Source of the DNA: an uncultured Lachnospiraceae bacterium
GTDB taxonomy: Bacteria > Bacillota > Clostridia > Lachnospirales > Lachnospiraceae
Assembly (NCBI GenBank): GCA_958402795.1
Contig: CATXUX010000040.1
Coordinates: forward strand, 1-30,694
Length of the DNA stretch: 30,694 nt
Reading direction: 5' to 3'
Below are positions 1 through 8,670 of this stretch, piece after piece. The stretch's first letter is position 1. Every line of letters begins with the position of its first letter. The translations under genes were made by a program, and so were the position numbers. The notes under the pieces are model-generated. The model searched no databases, was not told the origin of the DNA, and saw only the letters and a program-made list of their open reading frames with translations.

Positions 1-226
1 TGTTAGGAATAATATTTGCTCCGAAAGAATATGGTGTTAACTTCTAAAGACGGGAGTTTTCTCCCAGCAGGGCGAGCGCCTGCTCTCCATATGGTATACT
101 GTAGAACCGAAACTGCAGTTCCTCCTTGTTTTTTGCCATTCTGCACGTTCATTTCCTTTCCGAATCTCCAAATCAGTATAAAACGAATCGTGAGAAAATA
201 CAATCCCCTTTCCTGCGGATACACTC
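1..226. other. Intergenic leader region upstream of the GH2 gene
   Basis: No convincing gene is visible here. Two small hairpins are present: GGGAG-TTTT-CTCCC near 53-66, and GCAGG/CCTGC just downstream of it near 67-84. Short open frames on both strands lack a ribosome binding site and resemble no family I know. The AraC-type operator seen elsewhere in the window is not found here. The start of the window cuts the region, so an upstream gene end may lie outside it. Confidence 0.5.
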
Positions 227-255
227 TTGCCACCGGTTTTTTTTCATACTATAAT
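227..255 (+). promoter_or_regulatory. Sigma-A promoter of the GH2 beta-galactosidase gene
   Basis: A -35 box TTGCCA (227-232) and a perfect -10 box TATAAT (250-255) are separated by 17 nt. Transcription would begin near 262, giving a leader of about 30 nt before the ATG at 294. The near-consensus boxes suggest a promoter that needs little activation. I saw no clear catabolite-repression (cre) site around it. Confidence 0.75.
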
Positions 256-293
256 AGGCTTATGACAAAATGAATGATCAGGGAGGTATCATT

Positions 294-3200
294 ATGTTTG
301 ACCAAAACAAAATCAAGGATCCCACGTTCTTCAAGGACCATGTCCTTCCGGCCCACTCCGACCACATCTGCTTTCCCGATGAAGACAGTCTCCGGAAAGA
401 CGAGAACGCTTTTCGCTTTTCCCTGAACGGTCTCTGGAAATTTTCCTATGGAAGAAACCGCTCGGACGCCGTGGACGGCTTTGAATCTGCCGATTACAAC
501 TGCAAAGACTGGCAGGATATCCGTGTGCCGGCGCACATTCAGATGGAGGGATACGACACCCCCGCCTACGTCAACGTCCAGTATCCATGGGACGGCCGTG
601 AACAGATCTGGGCGGGCGAGATCCCGGTTCGTTTCAACCCGGTGGCAAGTTATGTCAAGTATTTCACGGTGCCGGAACCGATGCAGGGAAAACCGCTGTT
701 TATTTCCTTCCAGGGCGTAGAAAGCGGCATGGCAGTCTGGCTGAACGGGAACTATGTCGGATACAGTGAAGACTCTTTCACTCCGTCCGAGTTCGAACTC
801 ACGCCGTATGTGCAGGAGGGCGAGAACAAACTTGCCGTACAGGTATATAAGTGGACAAGCGGAAGCTGGACGGAAGATCAGGACTTTTTCCGTTTTTCCG
901 GCATTTTCCGGGATGTATACCTGTATACGATCCCGGATGTCCATATCCGCGACCTGAAGATCCAGACGCTGCTTGACAACTCTTACCGAAACGGCACTCT
1001 GACGATCGACGCTGACGGATGCGGAAACGGGACGGTCCGGATTTCACTTACCCGTCTTCCAAAAACAGACGTTCCGGACAGCCGGTACGCCAGAGAACCG
1101 GAAGCGTCCGCGCCGCTGTTTGCCGAGGCGGAATTTGATTATCGCGACGGATGCGGAAGTCTCAGACTTCCGGTCAGCAATTTTGCCCTCTGGAGCGCTG
1201 AAGAACCGAATCTCTACGAGCTGCTGCTGCGCGTATACGATGAAGCAGGCGGCCTGACCGAGGTGATTTCCGAGCAGGTCGGGTTCCGCCGCTTTGAAAT
1301 GAAAGACCATATCATGTATCTGAATGGCAGACGAATCGTGTTCAAAGGTGTAAACCGGCATGAGTTCAGTTCAACGGCGGGACGGGTTCCGCAGCCGGAA
1401 GAGATTCTGCAGGACATCATTACGATGAAGCAGAACAATATCAACGCGATCCGGACCTGCCACTACCCGAACCATTCCCTCATCTACCGTCTGTGCGACC
1501 GGTACGGACTTTACATGATCGCGGAAAACAATATGGAATCCCACGGCTCCTGGGATCCGGTCTGCCGCGGAGTCGGCGGCATTGAGCTGGTGGTTCCGGG
1601 CGATCACCCGGAATGGCGGGATATGATGCTGGACAGAGTGAATTCCACCTACCAGAGAGACAAGAATCACCCGTCCATCCTCATCTGGTCCTGCGGGAAC
1701 GAATCTTTTGGCGGAAAAGTGATCCAGATGATGGCTGACAAGTTCCGGGAACTGGACAGCACCCGCCTCGTCCATTATGAAGGGATATTCAACGATCGCC
1801 GCTACAATGATTCCAGCGACATGGAAAGCCAGATGTATCCTTCCGTCGCATCGATTCAGGAATTTTTGTCCGAACACAGAGACAAACCATTCATCTGCTG
1901 CGAATATACACATGCAATGGGAAATTCCTGCGGAGCCATGCACAAATACACGGATCTTGCCGATACAGAACCACTTTACCAAGGCGGATTTATCTGGGAC
2001 TATGTGGATCAGTCTCTTACCAGAAAAGACCGGTACGGCAACGAATACCAGGCATACGGCGGTGACTCCGGGGAGCGGCCGACCGATTACAATTTCAGCG
2101 GAAACGGGATCGTATATGGCGGTGACCGGAAGCCTTCCCCGAAGATGCAGGAAGTGAAATTCAACTACCAGAACATTACTGCAGAAGTCAGCGCAGACAA
2201 GGTGCTCATCATCAATAAGAACCTGTTTATCAACACCAGTACATACGACTGTACCGTATTCCTGTCCAAAGACGGCATCCCTGTATACCATGCGCCGCTT
2301 CAGACGAATGTAGAACCGCTGTCCCGCAAAGAATATCTGCTCCCGCTCTGCAAAGCAGAAGAACCCGGGGAATACACCGTCACAGTCTCCTTTACATTGA
2401 AAGAGGACACCCTCTGGGCGAAACGGGGACATGAAGTCGCATTCGGACAGACTGTATACAGCGTAGGGTCAAAAACCGAATTTGCCGCTCCGCGTTCCTA
2501 TTCCTGTGCAAAGCCGATCCATGTGGTGCGCGGCTTTAACAATCTGGGCGTGCGCGGAGAAGATTTCGAAGTGCTGTTCTCTTATCTTGTCGGAGGACTT
2601 AGCTCCTACCGTTACGGCGGAGTAGAAATGATCGAGAGCATTCCGAAGCCGAACTTCTGGCGGGCGCCGACCGACAACGACGAGGGCAATCAGATGATGG
2701 CGCGCTATGGGCAATGGAAGCTTGCCAGTATGTATGTAAACCATAAAGATCCGGAAACAAACCGGTTTGATGCACCGGTCATTGAAGAGCGTGAGAACAG
2801 CGTCACGATCACTTACCTCTACCATCTTCCGACCCGGCCTGCTGCAGACTGCACGGTAGCCTATACGGTTTACGGCGATGGTACGATCGAGACAACACTC
2901 TCCTACGATCCGGTCAAAGAACTTGGAGATATGCCGGAATTCGGCATGATCATGAAGATCAACGCCGATTACGACCGCCTGGAGTGGTACGGACTCGGAC
3001 CGGAAGAAACCTATGCAGACCGCTGCAAAGGCGCAAAGCTCGGCATTTATCAAAACCGGGTGGGCGAGAACCTTGCAAAGTACCTTGTCCCGCAGGAATG
3101 CGGCAATAAAACCGGCGTCCGCTGGGCAAAAATCACAGATCTCCGGGGACGCGGCCTGATCTTTGAGGGCGATTCCATGAATTTCTCTGCAATGCCATGG

Positions 3201-3389
3201 ACTCCCCATGAGATTGAAAACGCCCGCCATCCCTACGAGCTGCCGCAGATCCATTACACCGTGATCCGCGCGTCCATGCAGCAGATGGGCGTAGCCGGTG
3301 ACGACAGTTGGGGAGCGAGAGTACATCCGGAATATCTGCTTGATGTAAGCAGGAAAATGGAATTTACATTCCGGTTCCGCGGGATCTGA
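294..3389 (+). CDS. lacZ: GH2 beta-galactosidase (LacZ type)
   Basis: Cytoplasmic beta-galactosidase of glycoside hydrolase family 2, hydrolysing terminal beta-galactosides such as lactose. The product is 1031 residues, close to the 1023 of E. coli LacZ, and has the same order: N-terminal jelly-roll sugar-binding domain, immunoglobulin-like domain, TIM barrel and C-terminal small-chain domain. The acid/base is Glu470 in CGNESFGG and the nucleophile is Glu537 in ICCEYTHAMGNS. The family signatures NRHEF and TCHYPNH are present. There is no signal peptide. I chose ATG 294 rather than the in-frame ATG at 270 because GGGAGG (281-286) lies 7 nt before 294 and no site precedes 270. The gene is transcribed alone and converges on the sugar-transporter operon, so it may act on imported galactosides, but it lacks the operator shared by that regulon. 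Function is sure at family level; the natural substrate is not known. Confidence 0.95.
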   Translation: MFDQNKIKDPTFFKDHVLPAHSDHICFPDEDSLRKDENAFRFSLNGLWKFSYGRNRSDAVDGFESADYNCKDWQDIRVPAHIQMEGYDTPAYVNVQYPWDGREQIWAGEIPVRFNPVASYVKYFTVPEPMQGKPLFISFQGVESGMAVWLNGNYVGYSEDSFTPSEFELTPYVQEGENKLAVQVYKWTSGSWTEDQDFFRFSGIFRDVYLYTIPDVHIRDLKIQTLLDNSYRNGTLTIDADGCGNGTVRISLTRLPKTDVPDSRYAREPEASAPLFAEAEFDYRDGCGSLRLPVSNFALWSAEEPNLYELLLRVYDEAGGLTEVISEQVGFRRFEMKDHIMYLNGRRIVFKGVNRHEFSSTAGRVPQPEEILQDIITMKQNNINAIRTCHYPNHSLIYRLCDRYGLYMIAENNMESHGSWDPVCRGVGGIELVVPGDHPEWRDMMLDRVNSTYQRDKNHPSILIWSCGNESFGGKVIQMMADKFRELDSTRLVHYEGIFNDRRYNDSSDMESQMYPSVASIQEFLSEHRDKPFICCEYTHAMGNSCGAMHKYTDLADTEPLYQGGFIWDYVDQSLTRKDRYGNEYQAYGGDSGERPTDYNFSGNGIVYGGDRKPSPKMQEVKFNYQNITAEVSADKVLIINKNLFINTSTYDCTVFLSKDGIPVYHAPLQTNVEPLSRKEYLLPLCKAEEPGEYTVTVSFTLKEDTLWAKRGHEVAFGQTVYSVGSKTEFAAPRSYSCAKPIHVVRGFNNLGVRGEDFEVLFSYLVGGLSSYRYGGVEMIESIPKPNFWRAPTDNDEGNQMMARYGQWKLASMYVNHKDPETNRFDAPVIEERENSVTITYLYHLPTRPAADCTVAYTVYGDGTIETTLSYDPVKELGDMPEFGMIMKINADYDRLEWYGLGPEETYADRCKGAKLGIYQNRVGENLAKYLVPQECGNKTGVRWAKITDLRGRGLIFEGDSMNFSAMPWTPHEIENARHPYELPQIHYTVIRASMQQMGVAGDDSWGARVHPEYLLDVSRKMEFTFRFRGI

Positions 3390-3397
3390 TGATACCA

Positions 3398-3499
3398 GGG
3401 TCAAAAGGTCTAAACCCACATGGGCTCGCTCACAAGTGGGTGAAAGACCTTGGAACCCGCCCCAACATCAAGAATGCCGGCCACATCGTGACCGGCATT
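3398..3499. terminator. Structured convergent intergenic region with two hairpins
   Basis: Between the convergent GH2 and permease genes lies a nested inverted repeat: GGGT/ACCC (3398-3401, 3455-3458), AAGGTCT/AGACCTT (3405-3411, 3445-3451) and ACCCAC/GTGGGT (3414-3419, 3436-3441). A second hairpin follows, AATGCCGG/CCGGCATT (3473-3480, 3492-3499), whose inner CAC/GTG can also pair. Neither is followed by a clean T-run on either strand; A residues follow the second hairpin on the + strand. It probably separates the two convergent transcripts, but it is not a textbook intrinsic terminator. Confidence 0.4.
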
Positions 3500-3531
3500 C
3501 AAAAAACAAAAGCCAAAAATCTGTATTCTCT

Positions 3532-4476
3532 TTATCCTTTTACAGCTCCCGCAATTGTGTTTCGTTCCAGCACCCGGTAGAAGAACGGGAACGCCACCAG
3601 TATCGGTACGGTAGAAACGATGATCACTGCGAACTGGACGAGATACTTTACAAGCTGAAGCTCCCCTCCGATAACCGTCATATAATCCCGGTTGCTTGTC
3701 TCTACAATCTCCCGGATCCACAACTGCATCGGCCATAAATCCTTGCTGTTCGGGACATAAATGGACGCCTGGAACCAGGAATTCCAGTGCAGAATCGCCG
3801 TGTTGATCATGATGACCGTGATCAGTCCCATTGCCTGCGGAAGCATCACCTTGAACATCGTCTGCAGATGTCCCGCTCCATCAATTCTCGCCGACTCTAC
3901 CGTGGCAGCAGGAACCTCCATAAACGCATTCATCGACAATACCATGAACATTCCGTTCGTACACATCGGAAGCACCAGCGACCAGATCGTACCCGTCAGT
4001 CCCAGATTGCGAAGTACAATATAAGTCGGGATCGTTCCTGCCGAGAAAATAAGGGAAATCATGCAGTAGAGCATCATCGCTCTTCTCATCTTTGTCTCAC
4101 GGCTCAGGCAGTATCCTGCAATCACATTGATCACCAGTCCCAAAGCCACATTGATCACCATGTATAAAATGGTATTGAAAAGTCCCCGGAACACATTTCC
4201 CTCTGCAAACGATCCGCCGGTTTCTTCAAACAGGATCCGGTACGCTTCCAGATTGATTGAATCCCCGAACCACCAGGTGATTCCTTCTTTCGCGATCAAT
4301 TTCTGCGGATCGTAATAGATGGAGCTCATCAGCACGTGCCACATCGGAACGAGACATACCAGCGCGACGAACGCCAGGATTGCAATGATAATGATGTCCG
4401 CGATCGTGCCGCCCACACTTACGCTCTGGACCATTCCCTCTTTCGGTTTCTTTCTAAACAGTCTTCTCTTACTCAT
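3532..4476 (-). CDS. Carbohydrate ABC transporter permease, LplC/YtcP type
   Basis: Second inner-membrane permease of a carbohydrate uptake ABC transporter (CUT1 type, MalG-like), 314 residues. It has a positively charged N-terminus, an opening membrane helix near residues 25-50 and further hydrophobic segments giving about six helices. The cytoplasmic EAA loop that docks the ATPase is visible as ESARIDGAGHLQTMF near residue 195. Its ATG (4474-4476) is preceded by GGAGG and follows the stop of the partner permease after 15 nt, so the two are translated from one message and should form a heterodimer. It is the last gene of the operon and ends facing the convergent GH2 gene. The sugar imported cannot be read from the permease alone; the neighbouring GH35 and GH2 enzymes suggest a galactose-containing oligosaccharide, which is inference. 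Confidence 0.92.
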   Translation of the reverse strand: MSKRRLFRKKPKEGMVQSVSVGGTIADIIIIAILAFVALVCLVPMWHVLMSSIYYDPQKLIAKEGITWWFGDSINLEAYRILFEETGGSFAEGNVFRGLFNTILYMVINVALGLVINVIAGYCLSRETKMRRAMMLYCMISLIFSAGTIPTYIVLRNLGLTGTIWSLVLPMCTNGMFMVLSMNAFMEVPAATVESARIDGAGHLQTMFKVMLPQAMGLITVIMINTAILHWNSWFQASIYVPNSKDLWPMQLWIREIVETSNRDYMTVIGGELQLVKYLVQFAVIIVSTVPILVAFPFFYRVLERNTIAGAVKG

Positions 4477-4491
4477 ATGCGTTCTCCTCCT

Positions 4492-5457
4492 TTAAGCAAT
4501 GTTTTTCTTCTGTGTCTTTGCCTGCAGGAAGTTGGAAAACAGCATCAGCGCCGTTGCGATCACCGACTGGAACAATCCCGCCGCCGTCGATAATGCGTAA
4601 TCCGGTTTTGCTCCCGTGAAGGAATACCGGTAGGTAAATGTCTGCATGCAGTCGGCAACATTATAGATATCGGAATTATACAGCAGGAGGATTTTATCAA
4701 ATCCCTGCATAAATATCATACCGACGTTCATGGTCAGCATCGTGATTACAAACGGCATAATGCCCGGTATCTTGATCCTCACCAGCCTGTCCCACCGGTT
4801 CGCGCCGTCGATCGCCGCAGCTTCGAGAAGCGAACCGTCAATCGTTGCAAGCACTGCAACAAATAAGATCGAATTATATCCCGCTTTCTGCCATACCTCG
4901 ATGAACGCATTGATCAGCCAGAACACGGGAATCGTGCTGTTCGTCAGCAGATTCTGCGGAGTAATATGAAATACGGAAACCAGAATTTCCGTGATAATGC
5001 CGTCTTTATCCAAAAACAACTTAAACATCATACATACAACAACGGTAGAAATAAAATATGGCATAAAGGAAATCGTCTGCACCGCACGTTTAAACCATTT
5101 AATACGCACCTCTGAGATCAAAAGTGCCAGAAGGAGCGGAAAGACAAATCCACATACAAGATTGATCAGCGCCATACATACCGTGTTACGGAACGCGATC
5201 CAGAACTGATCCAGTGCAAATAGGCGCTCAAAGTTTGCAAAGCCTACCCATTCACTGCCCAGGATTCCTTTTTGAAAGCTAAAATCCTCAAATGCCATCG
5301 CAAGCCATGCCATAGGCACATAGTTAAATATAAATAAAAATGCAAACGGAACAAGAAACATCACATATACAATACCATTACTTTTCAGATCCTGTTTCCA
5401 GCTTTTTTTCGTCACGCCGCGCGCGCGGGCCTCTTTTTTTGAAATTACTTTACTCAT
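4492..5457 (-). CDS. Carbohydrate ABC transporter permease, LplB type
   Basis: First permease subunit (MalF/LplB-like) of the carbohydrate ABC transporter, 321 residues with about six membrane helices. The basic N-terminus (residues 1-30, rich in Lys and Arg) precedes the first helix, whose sequence includes VMFLVPFAFLFIFNY. The EAA loop EAAAIDGANRWDRLVRI lies near residue 210 and contacts the ATPase. I place the start at ATG 5457 (MSKVISKK) because AGGAG lies 8 nt upstream; an in-frame ATG at 5532 lacks such a site and would add a 25-residue extension unlike the family. It is separated from the large lipoprotein gene upstream by 106 nt containing a stable hairpin, so its expression may be set below that of the binding proteins. 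It is followed at once by the LplC-type gene. Confidence 0.92.
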   Translation of the reverse strand: MSKVISKKEARARGVTKKSWKQDLKSNGIVYVMFLVPFAFLFIFNYVPMAWLAMAFEDFSFQKGILGSEWVGFANFERLFALDQFWIAFRNTVCMALINLVCGFVFPLLLALLISEVRIKWFKRAVQTISFMPYFISTVVVCMMFKLFLDKDGIITEILVSVFHITPQNLLTNSTIPVFWLINAFIEVWQKAGYNSILFVAVLATIDGSLLEAAAIDGANRWDRLVRIKIPGIMPFVITMLTMNVGMIFMQGFDKILLLYNSDIYNVADCMQTFTYRYSFTGAKPDYALSTAAGLFQSVIATALMLFSNFLQAKTQKKNIA

Positions 5458-5490
5458 ACGCCTAACTCCTGTCCAAAAATGAGTAAATGA

Positions 5491-5513
5491 AAGGGACGGT
5501 TCCCCCGCCCCTT
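5491..5513 (-). other. Intercistronic hairpin before the permease genes
   Basis: The minus-strand transcript can form a 9-bp stem, AAGGGGCGG paired with CCGTCCCTT, with a five-base loop. One pair is G-U on this strand and an A/C mismatch on the other, so the fold favours minus-strand RNA. It lies between the large lipoprotein gene and the permease genes. No uninterrupted U-run follows directly, so I read it as an mRNA-stability or attenuation stem rather than a full terminator. A small palindrome TTACCG-AA-CGGTAA is at 5535-5548. Confidence 0.4.
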
Positions 5514-5563
5514 CACTCTTACTCACAGTCATGATTACCGAACGGTAAATTTAAAGTCTATGC

Positions 5564-8500
5564 TCACGCAGCCGGTACTTCTGCCGGTGCCTCCACTGCT
5601 GTCTCCGCCGGTGCTGCTTCTACTGCCGGTGCAGGTTCCGCAGGCGTCTCCGCCGGTGCCGGTTCTGCAGGTATCTCAACTGGTGCCGGCTCTGCAGGTG
5701 TCTCAACTGGTGCTGGCTCTGCAGGTGTTTCCACTGCCGGCGTTGCTTCTACTGCCGCCGGTGCTGCTTCTGCTGCTGGCGCCGCTGGCGTTGCCGCCGC
5801 TTCTGCTGGCGCTGCCGCCGGTGCTGCTTCTGCTGCCGCCGCTTTTGCCGGTTCAGCCTGGGTTGTTACTTCCTGTGACTCTGATTCTTTGGTGAGATCA
5901 ATACCCTGATCCGGATACACTGCTTTCACTTTGCCTTCCGTTTCTGAAAGTGTCAGTTCAAACTGAACGCTATCCTTCTTCAGTGTTACTGTCGTTCCTT
6001 CCCATGTACCTTCAAACACCTGTGTTCCGCCATAATTCTCCGGCATCTTTACAGTATATGTTGCCTTTCCACTGTCAGTAAGCACAAGTTCTGCATCAAA
6101 GTAACTGCTATGCTTTCCTTTATATGTTCCCGCATAGCTAACTGGTTTCGGTTCCGGCTCTGGATCTGGTTCCGGTTCTGGTGCAGGCTCTTCTTTTGCA
6201 GCGTTAGAAAGACTGATAGCCATATCAGCATTACTTACAGTAATCGTTCCATCTGCTTCTTCCGCGATTGTCAATTCAACCGAACCCTGCGGACCCGTAA
6301 TTGTTACCGTACTTCCTTCCCAGGTTCCACTCATCTTTGTAGTTCCACCGTATGCTGCCGGCATCTCTACTGTATAAGCTGCGTTACCGTCTTCTGTAAG
6401 CACAAGTTCCGCTTCAAAACCAGAGTGTGTTCCGGTATAAGTTCCTGCATAATTTGTCTCTGGATCTGCCGGATCCACGGGGTCTACCGGATCTGGATCA
6501 ACCGGGTCTACCGGTGTCGTGGCTGCTGTCCACTTCACATTTCCAGCGCCTGTATACAGACCGGAAGTTGGATTAGCCGGAATATCCACTGATAATTCTT
6601 TTACTTCAGTTCCTTCCATAGTTACCTGCAGCGTCATCTTCGTATTTGCCGGGAGGATATCATCGCCTGTCATAGTCTGGCTTGGCTTTGTCAAGGTAAG
6701 TGTAGCGCCAGGCGTAATTCCTGTATAGGTTCCTTCCCCTGCAGTAAACCACTGCCGCATCGTATAGATCTTTAATACAAACGTATTGTCCTTGTACATT
6801 GTCAGTGTACACGGAAGATCTACATCTGCATAAGAACCGTTTACCATCTCATGACCCGGAACGCTGCCAGTCAGCTCGTATGATACTTCTTTGGTCGGAT
6901 CTGTCGGATTGCTCGGGTTACTTGGATTGCTTGGGTTGCTCGGGTTACTCGGATTGCTCGGGTTACTCGGATTACTCGGGTTGCTCGGGTTACTTGGATT
7001 CGTCGGGTTGCTCGGAGTCGTTGTTCCGCCCTGATTTCCACCCTGGTTACCGCTTCCGCTGCTGTCTCCAGGTGCGCTGGAACCAGTCAAAGTAGCCGGC
7101 AGAGCCGGGAACGAAATTGAATAACTTCCCGGACTTCCACTAAGCGTACCTGTCGCCGTACCCGTCGCCCCGCTGATCGTAACCGTCTTTCCTGACCATG
7201 ATCCGTTGAAAGTCATCAGACCTCCATGAGATCCCATATTCACTTTCATTACTGCGGATCCACCCGGGAACAGCTCTAAGGTTGCCGGAAAATAATTGGA
7301 AACCATACCTGTATATACCCAGGAAGTTGAGCCGCTGGCTGTCGGTACGGTCTTATTTCCGCCGCCGCTTCCCGTACTTCCTGTACTGCCGTCTGCAGCA
7401 CCGCCGGTAGCGACTGCGCCGCCCGGAGTAGTATTTCCTGCTGACTCTGCCAGCTTCAGTGCTGTCTCGGATGCCTCATTTGCAGTGGACATTTCAACGC
7501 CGTTCACTGTAACCTTGTAATTATCCCCATCCTTCGTGATATACGCAGTTTCATTCATCTCCTCGATCGTCAGGGATTTCGGCGTGCCATCGTCATTCTT
7601 CTCCCATGTGCCTTCACATTCCGCACCTTCCAGTACGATGCTGCAGCTCATGTCGTCATAAAGAACTACAATGTTCTCACCGGTCGTATCTGCGAATGTA
7701 TGTACCGCATCTCTCACGCGCGGTCCCATTTCGATCGGATCTTTTCCGTCCGGCGTAAATACCGCCTTTGTCGGATCTTTCTTGTCAATGACCAGTTTAC
7801 CGCTGATCGCGCCTTCTCCTGCCGTCAGAATGTAAGTATCATCATCCAGCTCCCATGTTCCATACACAGCTTCCGTACCGGTCACCATGTTATCCAGATA
7901 CGTGCCATTGTGGTAGATCGTAATGGAAACATTTTTTCCTTCTTCATTTTTGTAATAGAAGGTATATAATTCTACTCCCTGCTCTTCCGGCTCTTCATCC
8001 ACATGCAGAAAACAATAGTCGGTATACCATGTACTGATGCCCATATCGTTTTCTTTCGGAATACCTAAGATCTTGTTTTCCTTGGTATCCCATCCGCTTC
8101 TGAAATACTCGGTTTTGCCATCCAGTGAGGAAAATACGATGGTCTTATCTGCTGTCATCTCTTCCCACTGGTCTTCTCCGCGCTCCGGTGCTGACGGAGC
8201 TGTCATCATTGTGATTTCCTCATCAAGGACTTCATAGGTTCCTAAAAGCGGTCCGGCAACATCCATCCAGTTTTCTCCTGAACCGGAGCGTGCCTGGAAA
8301 TAGAATGTCTGTTTTCCGTCCATCGCTTCGCCTTCTTCATGGAAACTGATAAAACAGTCCTGCTCAAACGTAGTGGAACCCTGTGATCCGGAATATCTTC
8401 CTTCATAATATCCATCTGTAGGAAGCTCACTGGCTTCTTCGGTGTCATCTGTTTCTGCTTCCGCTTCTACTTCTGCCTCCGCTTCCACTTCTGCTGTTGT

Positions 8501-8605
8501 CTCTTCGGATTCTTCATCTCCACCGGCGCAGCCCGTCATCGTCAGCACCATACTGACGCTCAGTACTGAGGCAAGGATCGTGCTGATCAAGCGCTTTTTT
8601 CTCAT
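5564..8605 (-). CDS. Large repeat-rich surface lipoprotein of unknown function
   Basis: A 1013-residue secreted lipoprotein that I cannot assign to a named family. The signal peptide (MRKKRLISTILASVLSVSM) ends in a lipobox LTMTGC with the lipidated Cys at residue 26, followed by an acidic Glu/Ala linker (about 30-60). The rest is beta-rich: an N-terminal part (about 65-380), one G-S-W/T-V-T-I unit near 430-505, a (Ser-Asn-Pro)n linker near 530-567, another unit near 570-690, and two clearly duplicated domains near 717-790 and 822-890. The duplicates share AGTY-G-HS, AELVLT, YTV-MP, YGGT and GTWEG-TVT. Pro-Asp-Pro-Val and Glu-Pro linkers separate them, and the last 100 residues are Ala/Pro/Glu-rich with nine-residue repeats. 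No LPXTG sorting signal or catalytic motif is seen. ATG 8605 has AAAGGAGG upstream. Its position between a sugar-binding protein and the permeases suggests a surface glycan-capture role, which is inference only. Confidence 0.85.
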   Translation of the reverse strand: MRKKRLISTILASVLSVSMVLTMTGCAGGDEESEETTAEVEAEAEVEAEAETDDTEEASELPTDGYYEGRYSGSQGSTTFEQDCFISFHEEGEAMDGKQTFYFQARSGSGENWMDVAGPLLGTYEVLDEEITMMTAPSAPERGEDQWEEMTADKTIVFSSLDGKTEYFRSGWDTKENKILGIPKENDMGISTWYTDYCFLHVDEEPEEQGVELYTFYYKNEEGKNVSITIYHNGTYLDNMVTGTEAVYGTWELDDDTYILTAGEGAISGKLVIDKKDPTKAVFTPDGKDPIEMGPRVRDAVHTFADTTGENIVVLYDDMSCSIVLEGAECEGTWEKNDDGTPKSLTIEEMNETAYITKDGDNYKVTVNGVEMSTANEASETALKLAESAGNTTPGGAVATGGAADGSTGSTGSGGGNKTVPTASGSTSWVYTGMVSNYFPATLELFPGGSAVMKVNMGSHGGLMTFNGSWSGKTVTISGATGTATGTLSGSPGSYSISFPALPATLTGSSAPGDSSGSGNQGGNQGGTTTPSNPTNPSNPSNPSNPSNPSNPSNPSNPSNPSNPSNPTDPTKEVSYELTGSVPGHEMVNGSYADVDLPCTLTMYKDNTFVLKIYTMRQWFTAGEGTYTGITPGATLTLTKPSQTMTGDDILPANTKMTLQVTMEGTEVKELSVDIPANPTSGLYTGAGNVKWTAATTPVDPVDPDPVDPVDPADPETNYAGTYTGTHSGFEAELVLTEDGNAAYTVEMPAAYGGTTKMSGTWEGSTVTITGPQGSVELTIAEEADGTITVSNADMAISLSNAAKEEPAPEPEPDPEPEPKPVSYAGTYKGKHSSYFDAELVLTDSGKATYTVKMPENYGGTQVFEGTWEGTTVTLKKDSVQFELTLSETEGKVKAVYPDQGIDLTKESESQEVTTQAEPAKAAAAEAAPAAAPAEAAATPAAPAAEAAPAAVEATPAVETPAEPAPVETPAEPAPVEIPAEPAPAETPAEPAPAVEAAPAETAVEAPAEVPAA
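5634..5738 (-). repeat. 27-bp tandem repeat in the Ala/Pro-rich tail
   Basis: About four copies of a 27-bp unit begin at 5634, 5661, 5688 and 5715 (partial). Each encodes nine residues of the type TPAEPAPVE near the C-terminus of the large lipoprotein. Copies differ mainly at synonymous or conservative positions. Proline/alanine/glutamate tails of this sort usually behave as stiff wall-spanning or spacer segments; here it lies at the far C-terminus, away from the lipid anchor. Confidence 0.8.
6906..7013 (-). repeat. 9-bp tandem repeat encoding a (Ser-Asn-Pro)n linker
   Basis: Twelve consecutive 9-bp units (GGRTTRCTY and close variants on the + strand) run without interruption and encode repeated Ser-Asn-Pro in the large lipoprotein. 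The unit length is a multiple of three, so gain or loss of units keeps the reading frame and only changes linker length. One unit (6996-7004) is diverged to GGATTCGTC. Confidence 0.9.
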
Positions 8606-8634
8606 AACTCATCCTCCTTTTTATTTTTTATTTA

Positions 8635-8661
8635 TTTTAACAGTGCAGAATCCTGTTAAAA
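8635..8661 (-). other. Intercistronic hairpin between the two lipoprotein genes
   Basis: A perfect 9-bp inverted repeat, TTTTAACAG and CTGTTAAAA, with a 9-nt loop fills most of the 65-nt gap between the solute-binding protein gene and the large lipoprotein gene. On the minus strand the stem is followed by an A/T-rich stretch leading to the ribosome binding site AAAGGAGG. Stems just after binding-protein genes often protect the upstream message from 3' decay; that role is inferred here. Confidence 0.4.
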
Positions 8662-8670
8662 CCTTATGCA

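Noticed and set aside
201..221. AraC operator at the expected distance before the GH2 promoter
   Set aside because: Aligned with the 21-bp motif the sequence matches at only about six positions and lacks the TGTGCTA core.
1371..2432. Open frame of 353 codons on the minus strand inside the GH2 gene
   Set aside because: Antisense to the catalytic domain of the beta-galactosidase, with no recognisable motif or start signal.
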